Shown here: in pieces, positions 1 through 12,100 of the stretch
How the letters are laid out: each line of letters opens with the position of its first letter
Position numbering within the stretch: the first letter of the stretch is position 1
Origin: Gordoniibacillus chartarius
GTDB lineage: Bacteria; Bacillota; Bacilli; Paenibacillales; NBRC-103111
DNA length: 64,000 bases
Assembly: GCF_042432825.1 (NCBI RefSeq)
Contig: NZ_JBHLWN010000022.1
Location: 100,020 to 164,019, forward strand
Reading direction: 5' to 3'
The notes under the pieces: generated by a model
Told to the model about the DNA's origin: nothing
The model's database searches: none
Seen by the model: the letters and a program-made list of their open reading frames with translations, nothing else
Made by a program: the position numbers and the translations under genes

Positions 1-472
1 AGGAACCAAAAATGCCGCCAATGGTTGCTCCCAGAACCCAATAGAGTTGGTTAAGAAGTGTTACGAAAAACATTACCCAGCCCTTCTCCACATTCTTCGG
101 TACATGAATCGTATTATTAATCGCAAAAGACTCATCGCAAAGTCCAAAAATCATATACCACTTTTTCTTCCCCGCTGCCCCATACTGATCTAGCAATGAA
201 ATGCCATAAAACAAATGCCTCGCATTTACCATCAAAGTTAGAAAAAGAGCATAAAACGGATTGAACGCTCCCATCAATAAATTTGCTGTAACAAACTCCA
301 TAGACCCTGCAAATACGGTTAGACTGATCAGCATAGGATAAATTGCACTAAAACCTAGTGAGTTCATATAGATTCCATATGCGATTCCCAAGAACATAAA
401 TCCAGCAAAGATGGGTATTGTGGACGGGAAAGCTGTTCTAAAGGCCATCCATATTTGTTTTCTTGCTTGCAT
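1..472 (-). CDS. azlC: AzlC family branched-chain amino acid permease subunit (partial)
   Basis: This is the N-terminal 157 codons of an integral membrane protein; the rest lies beyond the left edge of the window. The translation begins MQARKQIWMAFRTAFPSTIP and continues with hydrophobic segments and the stretch GIYMNSLGFSAIYPMLISLT, followed by a conserved-looking NARHLFYGISLL motif. This arrangement is typical of AzlC, which with the small partner AzlD forms a branched-chain amino acid exporter. The gene lies 27 bp downstream of an Lrp/AsnC regulator on the same strand, the same order as azlB-azlC in Bacillus subtilis, where AzlB represses the transporter. The family call rests on motif and context recognition. 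AzlD would be expected just outside the window. Confidence 0.8.
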   Translation of the reverse strand, partial: MQARKQIWMAFRTAFPSTIPIFAGFMFLGIAYGIYMNSLGFSAIYPMLISLTVFAGSMEFVTANLLMGAFNPFYALFLTLMVNARHLFYGISLLDQYGAAGKKKWYMIFGLCDESFAINNTIHVPKNVEKGWVMFFVTLLNQLYWVLGATIGGIFGS

Positions 473-499
473 GACAATTCACATCCTAAGAGAATTACG

Positions 500-973
500 C
501 TAAACCTCGTCAATCGGCACAAAGACAGTTCTTTTTTCTGTACTCATAACCATACTGGTTTCAACTCTGCTAATTGCAGAATTCTGCATCAACGAATCAA
601 TAATAAAATCCCGGTAACTCTCCATATCCGCTGCTACAATCTTGAGCAAATAATCGTGGCTTCCTGTAAGTGTGTAGCATTCTTGAACCTGCGGGAATTT
701 GTGTATGTCCGCTAGAAATGAATGAATGGTTTCCCGATTCAAAGGTGTTAAGTTGACAAGTACAAAAGCAGTGACTTCCATCCCTAGTTTTTTTTCATCA
801 ACTATGGTTGCAAATTTTTTGATAATCCCTGTTTCAACTAAATTTTTTGTTCTTGCAAGGCAAGCCGATGGTGAAAGCCCAATTTTCTTGGATAAATTCA
901 GATTGGATATGGAAGCATCCTCCTGCAATTCCCTCAAAATCGCTTTATCAATATCGTCAAGCCTAATCGCCAT
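500..973 (-). CDS. azlB: Lrp/AsnC family transcriptional regulator, AzlB-like
   Basis: The 157-aa protein has an N-terminal winged helix-turn-helix (about residues 5-55, starting DDIDKAILRELQEDASIS, with recognition-helix sequence LSPSACLARTKNL) and a C-terminal RAM ligand-binding domain (about 70-145, with the GSHDYLLKIV motif). This is the complete length of a standard Lrp/AsnC protein. An in-frame GTG start lies 3 codons upstream, but the ATG at 973 is preferred because GTGAGGTG sits about 6 bases before it. The gene precedes azlC on the same strand, so it probably controls the exporter in response to a branched-chain amino acid; that role is inferred from the B. subtilis arrangement. Confidence 0.85.
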   Translation of the reverse strand: MAIRLDDIDKAILRELQEDASISNLNLSKKIGLSPSACLARTKNLVETGIIKKFATIVDEKKLGMEVTAFVLVNLTPLNRETIHSFLADIHKFPQVQECYTLTGSHDYLLKIVAADMESYRDFIIDSLMQNSAISRVETSMVMSTEKRTVFVPIDEV

Positions 974-1343
974 ACTGCACACCTCACAGGATGTTTTTGG
1001 ATTTTTGTTTTGTGGTGCTTAAACGATATCGAATATTATTCTGTATGTCAAGTTATTGGTAGAATTAAATTCAAGAAATTCGAGCGGCGGGTGAATTATA
1101 TGGCGATAATGACGATGTAACCCCGAATGGCCCCATGCCTCATGTCCCATGCCATGCAGGATATCCACGACCTCTCTACTCCGCGTTTATCCCGGATGGA
1201 TTCCAGTTCCTGAAGCGGATTTCGCACGATAAATAACGAATTGATGCGCTGCCGCATGCAGGGGCCATGCATCGGACATCCTCGTTTTGGAAAAAATAAA
1301 CCCGGCTTTTATTTCAACCCATCACGGAAGGGCCGCCAAAATC
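974..1343. other. Intergenic region between divergent azlB and hydrolase genes
   Basis: This gap must hold the divergent promoters. The part next to azlB is AT-rich. A 58-codon ORF on the minus strand (1096-1272, ATG at 1272 preceded by GAGG) is open, but its predicted product resembles nothing recognised and it may be chance or decayed coding sequence. No convincing terminator or operator was found. Confidence 0.4.
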
Positions 1344-2138
1344 ATGCCGTTCGCAGACATTAACGGAACCAGGTTGCATTACAGCATTACGGGCTCGGGT
1401 TTGCCGGTCGTTTTCGTCCATCCTCCCTTATTGGAGGGAAATAGCTTCGTCTATCAACAGGAACAGTTGTCCGACAGCTATCAAGTTATTACATTCGATA
1501 TCCGCGGTCACGGGCGGAGCCGCTATTCCGAGCTGCCTGTCACGTTCCCGCTGCTGGCTCGGGACATCTGTATGCTGCTGGAATATCTCCATATCCCAAA
1601 AGCTTATATTTGCGGCTATTCGATCGGAGGTGCGGTAGCGCTGGAGACGATACTTGCCGATCCGGGGCGGTTTTACGGGGGAATTCTGCTAAGCGCTATG
1701 TCGGAGGTCAGCGATCCTGTGTTGAGAAGAAGTCTTCAGGCATGCGTTGCTGCGGCGAAATACAGAGCCCGGAGATTTCTGACGGCAGTTATCACCATAG
1801 GGAATGCCAATTCGTTTCAAACCTTTCGAAAGTTGTACCGCGATTCCATGAAAGGCGATATTCGTAACCAGGAGCAGTATTACCGGCAAGGGCTGATTTA
1901 TAATTGTACGGTTCGATTGAAGGACATACACGTTCCGATGCTGCTGCTATATGGGGAAAAGAATTTCGTTTTTCACAAGTACGCCAATGTTTTGCATCGC
2001 CATCTGCCGTTCTCGTCCCTGCAATTCATTAGAGAGGCAAAGCATCAATTGCCGACCAAATGGCATAGCCAGACGAATGAGCGGATTCGCAGGTGGATCC
2101 GGGAACAGATAACGGAGAAGGAGTCTCCCTCCGGCTAG
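1344..2138 (+). CDS. Alpha/beta-fold hydrolase
   Basis: The 264-aa protein has the full set of alpha/beta hydrolase marks: an oxyanion-loop region VVFVHPPLLEG (about 22-32), the DIRGHGRS strand-turn (52-59), the nucleophile elbow GYSIGG with Ser93, and a C-terminal histidine in EAKHQLP (His234). The usual acid residue would lie near LLLYGEKNFVF. The closest relatives by motif are the esterase, lactonase and haloperoxidase group; the substrate cannot be told. An upstream TTG at 1287 would add 19 residues, but the ATG at 1344 is preferred because it follows GGAAGGG and begins directly at the fold. The gene stands alone, divergent from azlB. Confidence 0.85.
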   Translation: MPFADINGTRLHYSITGSGLPVVFVHPPLLEGNSFVYQQEQLSDSYQVITFDIRGHGRSRYSELPVTFPLLARDICMLLEYLHIPKAYICGYSIGGAVALETILADPGRFYGGILLSAMSEVSDPVLRRSLQACVAAAKYRARRFLTAVITIGNANSFQTFRKLYRDSMKGDIRNQEQYYRQGLIYNCTVRLKDIHVPMLLLYGEKNFVFHKYANVLHRHLPFSSLQFIREAKHQLPTKWHSQTNERIRRWIREQITEKESPSG

Positions 2139-2295
2139 GATCGTCGTTACCTTTGCGATGCAGAACATCGTTAAGCGGCCGCGCCTTTGCCGGAATGCGG
2201 GACTACCGTCCCGCGTCGCGTCCAGCTGTCCTTCCTAGTTAGTCACAGACCGAGCCGGTTGGCGCTTAACCGCCCTCCAATCTATTATCGCCCTC

Positions 2296-2919
2296 TTAAT
2301 TTCCCCCTTGATGATGCGGGCAGTACCGGCGCATCAGCTCGGCCGTCTCCGCATCGAGCTCCAATCCGCGCTCTTCCAGCTGCGCGGCGACGCGGTCATG
2401 CGCTTCGGACTTGAGATTTTGCCCGAACTTGTATTTGCCGGTCATCTGTTCGATGCGAATGCGCACGACGGAGGTTGCCTTTAGCTGCCCCTCGTAGTCG
2501 GCGTCGGCCGGGGTGATCGGCGCGTAGCCGCCCTCCGGCTGCAGCTTGCGCATGAAGGCGCCGAGCGCGTCGGCCTTCTCCTCAAGATTGTCAACGATTT
2601 CCCCATAGCCTTTGATGATCACGGATTTGAAATAAGCGGTAGCCGGGCAGGCGAGCTTGTCATGCTGGAAATACGACGGGATAATCGCGTACTCCTTGGA
2701 TACCGAGAACGTCACGCGGGCGTCGGCCTTCAGGTTGCGCATCTTCTGTCCCGCACGGCTGCCGTGAAAATAGATGGCTCCCCCGTGATACACATAATTC
2801 AGCGGCGTCAGCTCGGGCCAGCCGTCGTCCCCCCATGTGCCAAGCACCCCATACGAGATGTCATGAAGGAGCTCGGCGAGCTCCTTATCGTTCATTACGG
2901 CGAACTCGTCTCTGCGCAT
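2296..2919 (-). CDS. Pyridoxamine 5'-phosphate oxidase-fold flavin-binding protein (NimA-like)
   Basis: The 207-aa protein begins with the segment of the PNPOx-like split barrel family: an N-terminal helix, then SYGVLGTWGDDGWPELTPLN and YFHGSRAGQKMRNLKAD, the typical FMN-binding strands. Proteins of this kind bind FMN or F420-like flavins and include the 5-nitroimidazole reductase NimA; most have no assigned substrate. The middle VIIKGYGEIVDN stretch and a short C-terminal helical tail fit the subfamily length. A TAAGGAGG ribosome site lies 11 bases before the ATG. It is monocistronic and convergent with the hydrolase gene. Confidence 0.85.
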   Translation of the reverse strand: MRRDEFAVMNDKELAELLHDISYGVLGTWGDDGWPELTPLNYVYHGGAIYFHGSRAGQKMRNLKADARVTFSVSKEYAIIPSYFQHDKLACPATAYFKSVIIKGYGEIVDNLEEKADALGAFMRKLQPEGGYAPITPADADYEGQLKATSVVRIRIEQMTGKYKFGQNLKSEAHDRVAAQLEERGLELDAETAELMRRYCPHHQGGN

Positions 2920-3116
2920 CGATTCGGCGCCTCCTTAGCGGTGTCGATTTTACGTTAAGGGTAAACGACAAATTGGCTTAATGAAAGATCCAATTATTCA
3001 AAATTTATATGGGCCACTTCGCAAGACATCCGCCAGTTGTACAGTTATGGAAATAACTTGATTTAACTTAACAATTTCTTTAGATACTTCAGACCTACGC
3101 GAAATATGCAATATAG

Positions 3117-3122
3117 TATAAT
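3117..3122 (+). promoter_or_regulatory. Possible -10 element for the giant SLH protein gene
   Basis: A perfect TATAAT lies 35 bases before the start codon in a very AT-rich stretch. No good -35 hexamer is visible 16-18 bases upstream, so an activator or another sigma factor may be involved. Confidence 0.35.
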
Positions 3123-3157
3123 AATTGCGACTAATTTACTAAATTGTGGGAGGTATT

Positions 3158-6100
3158 ATGCAGCGGACCCGTAAAACCTCGGCAGTCATCGTCTGGCTGT
3201 TACTGTTGAATTTGATCGCCTCGGCCGTTATTCCACCCGCATCGGCATCGCCGACGGCAGTGAGCTTCGACTCGACGCGGCTCGGCTTGAACGTAGCCGG
3301 GGAGGTGGACGCCGTGCTGGGCCGAACCTTTATGATGAACGTGACCCTGTCCAATACGGATGCGTCAGCGTGGGCCTACAATGCAGGCGTGGAGCTGGTG
3401 CTGGGGGACGGGCTGTCTCTCGCCGGAACGAATGCTGCCGCGCCGACGACGAATACGGTTTCGGCCTCAACGTACAAGCAGACGGTGTTCTGGCAGGACA
3501 TTAAGGACTTGGCGCCTGGAGAGACGTATACGTTTGCCGTAACGCTTCAGCAAAATTCGACTAAGAGGGAGAAGGACGAAAACCAGGAAGCACTTCCGGT
3601 ACAGTTCGGCGATAAGCTTCCCGTGGACGTGCGAGTATACGCCGGCTCGGTTGCGCGGGATTTGTATTACAATCCGTCCGCTCCGACGAAGTCGGCGAGC
3701 ACAGTAGTGAACGTTACGCCGTACCAAATCACGCTCAGTGCGGTCGGCAAGCATGTGAAGGGCGCGGGGGATACGTCGGCGTCCGGCGACAATTGGGACG
3801 ATGTGAACTATACCGTAACCATTGTCAACAACAATTTGTACGCTTCGGAATTTATCGGATTGAAGAATACGATGCCCGGCGAACTGGAATCCCCCCATTA
3901 CTCGTCAGGAGCCCCAACCGGACCGGTTACCGGTTCGACCTACCGCGCGCAGCTGGACGGCAGCGGGAATGTGACCGGCGCCGTGTACGAGCGGGTGCAG
4001 CAGTGGAACACGGTGAACCTGGCTGCCGGGGCTGAATATAAGATAGAGTACAAAACCGCCATTTTCGATAAAATGCAAACCGAGCTTGGCGAAAACGCAG
4101 GCAGTCAGATTAAGGACGGAACTTCGCTGACGAGCACAATCAGCTTTGATCAGGTCGTTGTGCATCAGGCGGCGGACGCCATCTACGGCGGCCGGTCGAT
4201 TCCTTATTCGGTCGTGGCGAAGGATATGATCGTCTCCAAGACGGTTAGCGGTACGGTTGGCTACGGCAATACGCTGACTTACACGATTGCCGTCAAGACG
4301 AATCAGTATTACAACGTCGATAATGTTGTCGTAGCCGATACTGTCGGCGACGGGCAGACGTTCCATCAATACATCACGACTCCTGCGGGGGCAACGATTA
4401 CAAAGCCGAGTCCGGGGAAGAATGCGGACGGAACGACGAGCCTCGGCTGGAGGCTCGGCACCGTGCAAGCGGAAACGCTGGTCACACTGCAATACACGAC
4501 GAAGGTGGACACGACGTGGGGCAATCCGGCATCCCCATACACGAGCAATGGCGTGCCGAATCCGATTGTGGCCGGCGATACGCTGTCCGGCAGTGTTACG
4601 GTAACCGGCGACACCTATGTATCCGGCCCGGTGTCGGATAGCAGCGGGGTGACCATGGGCACGAATGAACCGACCATTACCGGCATCATTGCGGCCGTTG
4701 ACGGGCAGGCGCCGGCGGATCCGAAGCTCGCGACGGTAGCGGTCGGTCAGTCGATTGATTTTCGAATTACATATAATGCCGCAGGTGTGCCGGTCAATCA
4801 GCGTAACGTGCAAATCTACGATTATTTGCCGATCGGTACGAAGCCGAAGGATCTTAACGGCAACGGTACCATTGACAGTGCGGATTTGAGCGCCTATGGG
4901 TTGAATGGCGTGACGCCGCAGTACGATGCCGCCAGCAACGCGCTGTATTGGGATTTGCAGAGTGACGATGTCAATGCGAATTCGACGTTCACCACGACGA
5001 TCCATGCGGTGGTATGGGACGATGCCACGAATGTGGCGATGGACAAGGCGGCGCAAAACCTCGTGAAGCTGTCGTTCGCGAGTACGCTAGGCAAGGTCAA
5101 GAGCGTGCGCGATACAATGGCGCTGACGTATGTCGAGCCGCAGCTGACGATGAGCCGTACCGTCAGCAAAACGACGGTGGACGGCGGGGACGAAGTCACC
5201 GAGACCGTCGTGCTGACCAACACGGGGACATCTACGGCTTATCGGGTTGCTTTCACCGAAGCGATTCCGCCCGAGCTCGATCCGGACTCGATCGTTACGG
5301 TTTCCGGGCCGGCAGGGATGACGTATACAGCGGCAGGAGCTAACCCGGTATTCGGCGGATTTTCGATCGCTCCGAACGGCGGTCAAGCGGTCATCACTTA
5401 TAAGATTAAGGTGAAGAGTCCGGCCGGAGCGGGCAGAGATATTTCCCAAAGCTCCTCCTGGACATACCACAGCTCTGCGGCAGAGCCGGGCGACCGGACC
5501 TATAACGGAGCGGAAACGCTCAAGAAGCAGATGACCGTGAACAAGGGCGCGATCAAAGCGACTGCGATTGATGCCGCTTCGGGGAATGTGAACCAAGTAC
5601 GGATCGGCGAATGGGTCGTCTACCAAATCGAAGTGACGGTGCCGAGCAACGATGTCACCTATGAGGCGGCGTTAACGGCAACGCTGCATAATAATCAAAG
5701 TCCTGCGACGAATAACGGAGTTCCGATCGTGTTCTCCGCTTATGACGGAACAGGAACCGGGACCGGAACCGCGCTCGCTGAGGGCGAGGAAGCGTCACTG
5801 ACCGGCAAGCAAGTGAAGATCGCGAAGGTGCCGCTTCGCACCGGGACTTATACGTATGTTTATTATGTCAAAGCCATTGTTAACCAAGTGTCATCGGGTA
5901 ACTCGGAGTCGCAGGGCATTACGGCCAAGTTCGATTGGAAGGACGCCGCTTCCGGAGGCGTCGGCCGCAGCATCTCCGACAGCACCGGCAAAGTCGACGT
6001 TATGAAGCCTAATCTGACGGCGAGCATTGCACCGGCCTCTGTCCCTATGGCCCAGAACGATTCCGCCAGCTTTACAATGACGATTACGAATAACGGGAAG

Positions 6101-9100
6101 AGCTCGGCGTACGATTTTGCCCCGTCGGTTACGATTCCGGCCGGCTTCTCATTCACCTCGGGCGGCGGCACGGTGACGGTAACGGACGAAACGTACACGA
6201 TGACGTTCGCCCCGGTAGGGGAGCTGCCCCATACCGGCTCCAACAGCGTGTCGTATCCGTTCTCGATTCAGCTTGATGCGGTGAAGGGCTCGGGCTCGAC
6301 GCAGTCGATCACCGGTTCTTCCGGCGCGTACTATACGACGCACGGCGCCTATCAGCGGGATACGGACGGGGACGCGGGCAATAACCCGACGGCGTTCGAG
6401 AAGCTGACGCCGGCTGCGGGCAGCGCAACGGTGACGCTGCCGGCCGTTCTGCTGACCAACAGCATCAAAGCGACGACAAGCGGCAGTCTGACCGCTATAG
6501 CGCCAGGGGACGTTGTCACGTATGAGCTGGTGCTGACCGTGCCGAAAGGGACGACTGCGTATCAGGTTAAAGTCACGGACACGTTCGATCAAATCCTGAA
6601 GTTCGATGTCGTCTCGGCGCCTTCTGCTGCGGCGATCTCAGGCAGCATCATGACGATCAATTATGGGACGCTCGATGCGACCGCAGCACCCGTAACGATA
6701 ACGGAAACGATTCAGCTGCGGGCTAAAACAAACGGAAGCTCGCCAACGAGCGGTGCAATCCAAGCGCTGAACGAAGCGTTCAAAAGCACGGCGAAGGCGG
6801 ATTGGAGCACGCAGGACAGCGGAGGAACGGTCAAGAGCACAGCGAATGCGGTAACGACGGTCAACGTTCGCCAGCCGAGCCTGGTATTCGATGTGCTGCC
6901 TATTGTAACCAGCGAGTTTTCGAGCGGCAACCGGAGCATACCCGTTACGCTGAAGCTGGATAACGGCACGGGCCAAAGCGCTGCCGTCGACGCGGCGTTC
7001 CGGGCCGATCTGCCGCCGGGAATAACCGCAAGCAACGTGAGCGACGGCGGCGTGTACGATGCATCGGCCCGGACGATCACTTGGAGCGGTATTACGGTAG
7101 GGGCGGGTCTGGCCAAAACCGTTACGTTCCAAGCCTCGCTGGAGCCGGGGGTGTTGGGGGCCGGTGTGACGCAGCTGAAGGTTCAAGGGACGCTGCTGAG
7201 CTACAAGTCGACGCCAGGGACGGCGGGCAGCCAGCAGGCGAAGCTGTATACGCCGAACGCGGCCGATGAAGTCGTACTGTCCGTCGCACCGGCGGCGCTA
7301 AGCGCCGCCATAACGGACTCCTCCAACGGAGGCAGTAGGACGGCGGTAAGGCCGGGCGATACGGTGACGTATAAGCTGACGATCCAAGTGCCGGCCGGTG
7401 CCGTCGCTTACAACGCTGTTTTATCTAAAGTGTCTTCGTGGACGGAAGCGGACGTACAGTCGGTAACTTACGGCGGGACGCCGATTGCGGCTGTCGGAAG
7501 CGTGTTCCCGCTAGGCAATATCACGGGGACGAAGGAGTTTGTAGTAACGGCCAGGGTCAAGACGGAGACGAATGTGACGCCGAAGCCGTACCAAGCGGTG
7601 TACACACCGTCCGTAACGTATGAGGAGGCAAGCTCGAACGGGACGGTGCACGATTTAACAACGGCTCCGCTGTCGATCGGCGTCGTGGAGCCATCCGTAG
7701 GATTAACGCTGACGGAGCAGAACGGGAAAACGGGGTTCAGTCAAGCAGGCGAGCAGCTCACCTACACGGCTAGGCTGAATAACACAGGACTGAGCACGGC
7801 TTACGACCCGGCGGTGACCTTCACGCTTCCGGGCTGGGTCAGCATCGTGTCCATCGGCGCTGCGAGCGGTACGACGAAAATGACGGGCAGCGGATTCGTT
7901 TGGAGCCCGGACGATCTGGAAAATGGCTTGCAGGATGCTATCTCCTTTACCGTGCAGGCGGAACCGGGCACGGCGGCGAATACGCAAGCCGACATTCAGG
8001 CAGTGCTGCAGCCATACTATTCACTGAATGACACCGAAGGCAAAACGTACGGTCCGGCAGCAGCCAATCAGCCGGCCACGATTTTAAGTGCCGTAACTGT
8101 CACGGGCGCAGACTCGCGGTCGACTACGGCAGGACGCGATGTGGTGTATGACCACACCGTAACCAATAACGGAGCCGGACGGGACACATACACATTGAGC
8201 TGGTCGGCGCCATTTGCTTCCGATATTTATGTAGACAATGTTCTCGCCGGCGGTGGTCCGGTCTCCGTGACGCTGAATGGAGGCGAATCCCGGAATGTGA
8301 AGCTGGTCGTCCACGTGCCGGAGAGCGCCCCGTATGACAACGGGATCGCTCACGTGCTGCAGCTTACGGCGGCAAACGGCGGCGGTCAATCGCAATCCGC
8401 TCAAGACCAGCTGACGGTGACGGGCACGCCGCTGAACGGCTGGACTTCGGCGACAGCGGAAGCTGCCTGGGAGAAGCCGGCCTACAAGCCGGGAGAAGCA
8501 GTGAAGTGGCGCGCAGTCAGCGCCGTGAATGCAGCGTCGGTTAAAGTAGTGTACGCCTATGATGGCGGCTCCGGCGAAGCTGTAATGGAATTGACGAATG
8601 CGGGCACATATGTACAGGACGGCTTTAAGACATGGGCTGTGGTGCTGCGGCTGCCGGACGACATCCCGTTGGGCGATTACGGAGTTACGTTCAAGTCTTT
8701 ATCGGCGCCGGATGCGCTGCTGGAGAGCGAATCGTTAGCAACGGCGGTCAGAGGAACGAACAATGCCTTCGCCATCGTGAACATCATTACCTTATCCGGA
8801 ACCGTGACGGATGCGGCTCGCGGGACGCCGGTAGCGGGAGCGACGGTCGTGCTGACGGACTTGTCCGGCCATACGGAGCTTGGACGAAAGACTGCTGACG
8901 GCAGCGGGTATTACGATTTCGGTCCGATACCGGCCGGCAGCTATGTCATCGCGGCATCCGCCGCAGGCTACGGCACGACGACGCATACCGTTGATGCGAA
9001 ACCGGCTCCAGCAGCGGTGACGCGCGTGACGGCCGACCTGCAGCTATCAGCCTACCGGCTGACACTGACGGTATCGCCCTCCTCCATCGTCGGGGACGGG

Positions 9101-12100
9101 AAATCGGCCGCTGAGCTGATTGCCGCCGTGACCGATTCGGCGTACCGGCCGGTCGAAGGCGTCACCGTATCGTTCGACGCGCCTGTCGGGGCGCCGAACG
9201 GAACGTTCCCGCTAGGGAAGACAGGCGTAACGGACAGTCAAGGCCGTGCGGTTATCCGCTATCAATCAACCGCGATGGAGGATGTACGGACCGTGCGGAT
9301 TCCGGTTACGGCGACTGTCGTTGATGCCGCACACGGTCTGAACGCTTCGGGCTCGCTCGTCTTGACGTTCGAGCCGGGCGCCGTCGAAGGCGTCGTCACC
9401 GAGCTTGGCAGCGACGGCATAAGGAGGAGCGTTGCGGGTGCTGCGGTAGGGATTCGGAAAGATTTTGACGGGGATGGGGCCATCGACTTCTCTGCCAGCG
9501 CTGTGACTGGAGCGGACGGCTCGTACCGGATCGGCGTGCCGCGCGGAAATGTTTCGTATGCGCTCACGGTCGATCAGGCGGTAACGGTGAACGGGCAAGA
9601 TTCTACCAAAACGTTCCTGCAACAGGCGAATGCCGGTGTCATCGACGGGCAATCTGATCGCAGCTACCTCTCAAGCCGCTCGCTTTCCGGTATCGTCGTC
9701 ATGCACGGCTCGGATGGAGCCGATACGTGGTGGCCGGCGGGCATGCTGAGCCATATGCGCGTGTATTTGAGAAATGTGGATACGAATACGGATGTGCTGG
9801 ACGGCAGCGGCAACCGCCGGGCGTTCGCAGTCGGGACAGACAGTGTGTTTAACGCGGTGGATCTCCCTGCCGCCCGTTACGGCGTGACGCTGGCCTACGA
9901 GGTGGAGAGCGGCAAGGAGCTCGCGCTGGTCCGCATCCCGGCGGTCGATCTGACCGGGGCAGGTGAAATTCAGCTCGTCCGGCTGACGGTCAACCCGTAC
10001 AGCCTGGTATATGACGCGAACACAGGCGTACCGCTCGTCGGCAGCGGGCAGGATCAGGCGCACGTGGCGCTGTACATCGCCGATACGCCGCGCAATGCGC
10101 TGCAAGGACTGCAGGCGGGAACGCTGGCTGCGCTTCCGGCAAGCCGCGACGCAGCTGTACAGAAGGACGGGAACCCGCAGGATGTCGACGGATACGGGCA
10201 TTATGCATTTTACGTGCTGCCGAATACTGATTATTACGTGCAAGTATCGAGGCCGGGGTACTTGACCTACACTAGCGGCACGCTGCAGGTGGACGGGGAC
10301 ATGCTGCGGTTTGACGTTCCGATGCTGGGCGGCAGCGGGGAGCGGACGGTTACCGCCGGCAAGAGCGCAGCCTTCACGCATACGCTAACTAACAGCCGCG
10401 GGGAACCGCAGCAGTATAAGGTCGAAGTGGACTCCCCTTATCCGCTCGTGCTGTCGTCCGGGACAACGAGCATTGCGTCGGGTCATCCGGCGGGCAGCGG
10501 CGGCTGGATATGGGATACGATTGCACCGGAGTATGCCGCCGGAGGCGGTTCGGATGTGACGCTTCCGATTGGGGTGAAGCAGGGATTAAATCTGGATCTT
10601 CTCGTTACCGTTCCTCTGGGTACACCGCCGACCACAGTTGCATCCTCCGTGTACATGACGGTGTACTCGGCTCAAGACCAGTACAGCTGGACCGACAGTA
10701 TCCATGTCGTGGAAGCGCCGCTGGACGGCTGGACGGGACAGATGGACGCGGCCGATTGGAAGGAGCCGGTCGTGACGGCGGGCGACGGATTGATCTTGGC
10801 AGCGAGGAGTACGGTCAACGCGGTGAAGCTGACCGCTTCGTATGTATGGGGCAATGCTGGCAAGACGGAGACGGTGGAGCTGACTTTGAGTAATGCCGAT
10901 ACGTTCATTGCCGATGGGTTTAAGTCATGGAAGGCATTGGGGCACTACGTGCCGATCGGCGCCGGGTCGGGCGAGTACTTTGTCACGTTTACCGCTTTGG
11001 ACGGCCATGGGACGGCGCTGCAGGGCGACGGCGAAGGCGGTCCGCGGGCTGGGAATAACCGATTCACTGTGCGCAATCAGATCGATTTGGACGGCACGGT
11101 GACGGACCGCGATACGGGCTTGCCGATTGCGGGCAGCACCGTGGCCTTGTGGGACAGCATCGGCTTACGGGAATGGGGATCGGTGATGACGGATGCAAAC
11201 GGCTATTACCGCTTTGAAGGCGTGAAGCCGAAGGTGTACCTGATTACTGTACGACACGACGGCTACAGCACGGCGAGCCGCATGATCGACGCGCTGCCGG
11301 CATCTCCGTCGGTAACGAAGATAACGGCGGATTTCGAGCTGGTGCAGTTCACCATCAAGCTGACCGCCAACCCGACTTCCATTATCGGGGACGGCAAGTC
11401 GTCGTCGGTGCTGACGACGGTTATTCTCGACAAGAACGGGCTGCCGATCGCCGGAGTGCCGGTGACGTTCTCCGCAGCGAGGGGGACGTTCCCGAACGGC
11501 GCGAATGCCGTAACGGATGCGAACGGTACGGCCAATGTGCGGTATCAATCCAGCAGGATCGAGGGCGTGATGTCGCAGCGCATTCCGGTCGTGGCGACCG
11601 TCAACGATCCGGAGCACAAGCTGTACGCGGAAGCCCAGATCATTATGACGTTCGAGCCTGCGGCCATCGCCGGTATTGTCACCACGATGGTGAACGGTGT
11701 GCCGGTTCCGGTGGAAGGTGCGATTGTGACGGTGGAGAAAGATTTTGACGGGGATGGGGTCATCGACTTCTCTGCGCAAATGATCACCGGTCCGGACGGG
11801 AAATATTCGATTGCGATTCCGCGCGGCAACGTGCAGTATGACCTGCTGATTCAGAAGCCGATGACTATCGGCGGCGAGGTCAAGTACATTACGTTCAGGC
11901 AAAAGGCTGAAGCCGGCGATATTACCGGATTGGGCGATCAGTTCTTCGACTCGAAGAAAACGGCGACAGGACTTGTGACGATCTCAACGACCGACCATAA
12001 GGTGATCCAGTTCCAGCCGGCTGTGTACCAGAAGATGAAGGTGTACTTGAAGGACAAAGACGGTAAGTATTTGCTGGATCTGCAGGGCAACCGCCAGGCA

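Noticed and set aside
3905..5056. Long antisense ORFs inside the giant SLH gene
   Set aside because: Arg/His-rich shadow frames typical of GC-rich genes read backwards.
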